From assembly GCF_044389085.1 (NCBI RefSeq), contig NZ_JBIRXP010000002.1:744001-808000 (forward strand): 64,000 nucleotides of DNA, given 5' to 3'. This DNA is from Isoptericola sp044389085. Its GTDB lineage: Bacteria; Actinomycetota; Actinomycetes; Actinomycetales; Cellulomonadaceae. The notes under the pieces were generated by a model. It was not told the origin of the DNA. It did not search any database and was given only the letters and a program-made list of their open reading frames with translations. Within the stretch, counting starts at the first letter, position 1; the number at the start of each line of letters is the position of its first letter. The position numbers were made by a program, and so were the translations under genes. Positions 61,145-64,000 of this stretch are shown here, in pieces.

Positions 61145-64000
61145 GTGCCTGCGATCCTCGAGAAGGTCCTCCGTCTTGGCGAGGGCCGGATTGTCAAGAA
61201 GCTCAACAGCCTGGCCCAGCAGGTCAACCGGCTCGAGCCCAGCTTCGAGGAGCTGAGCGACGCCGAGCTGCACGAGGAGACCGACCGGTTCAAGGAGCGC
61301 CTCGAGCACGGCGCCTCGCTCGACGAGCTGCTCCCCGAGGCGTTCGCCGCGGTGCGCGAGGCCGCACGCCGCACCCTCGGCCAGCGGCACTTCGACGTGC
61401 AGCTCATGGGCGGCGCGGCCCTCCACCTCGGCAACATCGCCGAGATGAAGACCGGTGAGGGCAAGACCCTCGTCGCGACGACGGCCGCCTACCTCAACGC
61501 CCTCGAGGGCAAGGGCGTGCACGTCATCACCACCAACGACTTCCTCGCGAAGTACCAGGGCGACCTCATGGGGCGGGTCTACCGGTTCCTCGGCATGACC
61601 ACCGGCGTCATCCTGTCGGGCCAGACGCCGGAGGAGCGCCGCAAGCAGTACGCCGCCGACATCACGTACGGCACCAACAACGAGTTCGGGTTCGACTACC
61701 TGCGCGACAACATGGCGTGGTCGCCCGACGACCTGGTGCAGCGCGGCCACCACTTCGCCATCGTCGACGAGGTGGACTCGATCCTCATCGACGAGGCCCG
61801 CACGCCGCTCATCATCTCCGGCCCGGCGTCGGGGGACGCGAACCGCTGGTACACCGAGTTCGCCAAGGTGGTGCGCCGTCTCGACGTCGAGAAGGACTAC
61901 GAGGTCGACGAGAAGAAGAAGACCGTCGGCGTCCTCGAGCCGGGCATCGAGAAGGTCGAGGACTACCTCGGCATCGACAACCTGTACGAGTCGCTGAACA
62001 CGCCGCTGATCGGCTTCCTCAACAACGCCATCAAGGCCAAGGAGCTGTTCAAGCGCGACAAGGACTACGTCGTGCTCAACGGCGAGGTCATGATCGTCGA
62101 CGAGCACACCGGCCGTATCCTCGCCGGCCGCCGCTACAACGAGGGCATGCACCAGGCCATCGAGGCCAAGGAGGGCGTGCAGATCAAGGCGGAGAACCAG
62201 ACGCTCGCCACGATCACGCTGCAGAACTACTTCCGCCTCTACGACAAGCTCGCCGGCATGACCGGTACGGCCGAGACCGAGGCCGCCGAGTTCCAGGGCA
62301 CCTACAAGCTCGGCGTCGTGCCCATCCCCACCAACCGGCCCATGATCCGCATGGACCAGGCCGACCTCGTGTACAAGAACGAGGAGGGCAAGTTCAACGC
62401 CGTCGTCGAGGACATCGTCGAGCGGCACGCCAAGGGGCAGCCGGTGCTGGTCGGCACCACGAGCGTCGAGAAGTCCGAGCTGCTCTCCGGCCTCCTCAAG
62501 CGGGCGGGCGTGCCGCACAGCGTGCTGAACGCCAAGGAGCACGAGCGCGAGGCGTCCGTCGTCGCGCAGGCCGGCCGCAAGGGCGCCGTCACCGTCGCCA
62601 CCAACATGGCCGGCCGTGGCACCGACATCATGCTCGGTGGCAACGCCGAGTTCCTCGCCGTCGCGGAGATGACCGAGCGCGGGCTGGACGCCGCGGAGGA
62701 CCCGGAGGCCTACGAGGCGGCCTGGCCCGACGTGCTCGAGAAGGCCAAGCAGGCGGTCGCGTCGGAGCACGAGGAGGTCACCGAGCTCGGCGGCCTGTAC
62801 GTGCTCGGCACGGAGCGGCACGAGTCGCGCCGCATCGACAACCAGCTGCGCGGACGCTCCGGCCGTCAGGGCGACCCGGGCGAGTCGCGGTTCTACCTGT
62901 CGATGCAGGACGACCTCATGCGCCTGTTCAACTCCGGCCTCGCGTCCTCGATGATGGACCGCGCCGGCTTCCCCGACGACATGCCGCTCGAGTCGAAGAT
63001 GGTCACGCGCGGCATCCAGAGCGCGCAGTCGCAGGTCGAGGCCCGCAACTTCGAGATCCGCAAGAACGTCCTCAAGTACGACGACGTCCTGTCGCGGCAG
63101 CGCTCCGTCATCTACGCGGAGCGCAAGCGCGTCCTCGAGGGCGAGGACCTGCAGGAGCAGGTGCAGCACTTCCTCACGGACGTCGTCACCGCGTACGTGG
63201 ACGGCGCGACCGCCGAGGGCAACCCCGAGGCGTGGGACCTGGACGCGCTGTGGACGGCGCTGAAGTCGGTCTACCCGGTGTCCATCACGCCGGAGGACGT
63301 CGTCGAGGAGGCGGGCGGCGTCGGCCGGCTGAGCCACGAGATGATCCTCGAGGAGCTGCTCTCCGACGCGCGCGTGGCGTACGACGCGCGCGAGGAGTCG
63401 CTCGGCGAGGCGGCGATGCGCCAGCTCGAGCGCCGCGTCGTCCTGTCGGTGCTCGACCGCAAGTGGCGCGAGCACCTCTACGAGATGGACTACCTCAAGG
63501 AGGGCATCGGCCTGCGCGCGATGGCGCAGCGCGACCCCCTGATCGAGTACCAGCGCGAGGGTTTCCAGCTCTTCCAGGCGATGACGGAGTCCATCAAGGA
63601 GGAGTCCGTCGGGTTCCTGTTCAACCTCGACGTGCAGGTGCAGCAGCCCGGCACCCCGGGGGCCGTGGGCGCCCCGGGCGCCCCGGTGATCTCCGCGGCC
63701 AGCGCCGCGGCCGCCGCGCAGTCCGACGCGGGCCAGGCCGTCGCGGGAACGTCAGCAGCCGGGACCGCCGCGGCGGCTCCGGCCACGCCGGTCGAGCCGG
63801 TCGAGCCGGGCGAGCCCGCCGCGCCGGCCGAGCCCCAGCCCGCCCCGGTGGCGCCCGCCGCGGCCCCGGAGGAGCCGGTGCTCCTGGCCAAGGGGCTCGA
63901 CGCCCCGGCGCCGCAGCGCCTGTCCTACTCCGCGCCGAGCGACGACGGCTCGACCACGACGACGGGCGGCGCCACCCGGCGCTCGCGTCGCGAGCTGCAC
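61145..64000 (+). CDS. secA: Preprotein translocase ATPase SecA (3' end beyond the window)
   Basis: 952 codons of SecA, open to the last base. It is the motor that pushes unfolded preproteins through SecYEG. Visible features are Walker A MKTGEGKTLVA (about 101-111), TNNEFGFDYLRDNM, DEVDSILIDEARTPLI, the Q/R-rich NMAGRGTDIMLGGN and RGRSGRQGDPGESRFYLSMQDDLM of motor domain 2, and the scaffold KWREHLYEMDYLKEGIGLRAMAQRDPL. After residue about 835 comes an Ala/Pro-rich linker of about 80 residues with PVEP repeats. The C-terminal zinc motif, if present, lies outside. The GTG at 61145 gives the usual N-terminus (MPAILEKVLRLGEGRIVKKL). It fits the essential SecA1. Confidence 0.98.
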   Translation, partial: MPAILEKVLRLGEGRIVKKLNSLAQQVNRLEPSFEELSDAELHEETDRFKERLEHGASLDELLPEAFAAVREAARRTLGQRHFDVQLMGGAALHLGNIAEMKTGEGKTLVATTAAYLNALEGKGVHVITTNDFLAKYQGDLMGRVYRFLGMTTGVILSGQTPEERRKQYAADITYGTNNEFGFDYLRDNMAWSPDDLVQRGHHFAIVDEVDSILIDEARTPLIISGPASGDANRWYTEFAKVVRRLDVEKDYEVDEKKKTVGVLEPGIEKVEDYLGIDNLYESLNTPLIGFLNNAIKAKELFKRDKDYVVLNGEVMIVDEHTGRILAGRRYNEGMHQAIEAKEGVQIKAENQTLATITLQNYFRLYDKLAGMTGTAETEAAEFQGTYKLGVVPIPTNRPMIRMDQADLVYKNEEGKFNAVVEDIVERHAKGQPVLVGTTSVEKSELLSGLLKRAGVPHSVLNAKEHEREASVVAQAGRKGAVTVATNMAGRGTDIMLGGNAEFLAVAEMTERGLDAAEDPEAYEAAWPDVLEKAKQAVASEHEEVTELGGLYVLGTERHESRRIDNQLRGRSGRQGDPGESRFYLSMQDDLMRLFNSGLASSMMDRAGFPDDMPLESKMVTRGIQSAQSQVEARNFEIRKNVLKYDDVLSRQRSVIYAERKRVLEGEDLQEQVQHFLTDVVTAYVDGATAEGNPEAWDLDALWTALKSVYPVSITPEDVVEEAGGVGRLSHEMILEELLSDARVAYDAREESLGEAAMRQLERRVVLSVLDRKWREHLYEMDYLKEGIGLRAMAQRDPLIEYQREGFQLFQAMTESIKEESVGFLFNLDVQVQQPGTPGAVGAPGAPVISAASAAAAAQSDAGQAVAGTSAAGTAAAAPATPVEPVEPGEPAAPAEPQPAPVAPAAAPEEPVLLAKGLDAPAPQRLSYSAPSDDGSTTTTGGATRRSRRELH

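Overview
This is one contig segment of about 64 kb with very high GC and many GTG starts. Neighbouring genes often overlap by 4 bp (ATGA or GTGA). The gene content points to a Gram-positive actinobacterium, most likely of the order Micrococcales near Cellulomonadaceae or Promicromonosporaceae. Support comes from mtrA-mtrB-lpqB, the sahH/comF-like/hpf/secA neighbourhood, Glf with a GlfT2-type galactofuranosyltransferase, and long hairpins that end genes without U-tracts. The genus is an inference. No rRNA, tRNA, CRISPR array, prophage or insertion sequence was seen.

Region 1 (bases 1-25450) is a cell-surface glycopolymer locus. It holds the end of an ABC-2 permease with its ATPase (polymer export) and a set for making and recycling PAPS (cysC, cysD, cysN, cysQ, plus a TSUP anion permease) next to a small sulfotransferase. 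These are followed by a GT2/CDP-glycerol glycerophosphotransferase fusion, a pyruvyltransferase/LicD-like fusion, an alpha/beta-hydrolase, a GT61-type protein, a methyltransferase, an OafA-type O-acyltransferase, a pyruvyltransferase/nitroreductase fusion, a GlfT2-like transferase and UDP-galactopyranose mutase. Read together they suggest a teichoic-acid-like and/or galactofuranose polymer decorated with sulfate, pyruvate ketals and acyl groups. No sulfate-reduction gene (APS/PAPS reductase, sulfite reductase) is in the window, so the PAPS genes look dedicated to sulfation.

Region 2 (25451-34876) carries a secreted subtilisin-like protease, a gamma-glutamyltransferase overlapping a DUF1275 membrane protein, and a glycine-betaine type ABC uptake operon (ATPase, permease, two paralogous binding lipoproteins). 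That operon has an unusual structured leader containing a proline-rich 14-codon ORF.

Region 3 (34877-38036) encodes two secreted proteins, one built of Ig-like repeats and one Lys-rich. Both have the same GGGTGAA-type sequence repeated upstream, which suggests common control.

Region 4 (38216-64000) is housekeeping. It contains ahcY, a NarL-type two-component pair, an acyltransferase-like membrane protein, an RDD/SpoIIM/DUF58/MoxR/DUF4350/DUF4129/membrane-protein cluster, mtrA-mtrB-lpqB, a ComF-like phosphoribosyltransferase, hpf, a YcaQ-like DNA glycosylase, a CPA2 antiporter and a 3'-truncated secA. A perfect 30-bp inverted repeat lies between hpf and the glycosylase gene and encloses a 10-base run of N.
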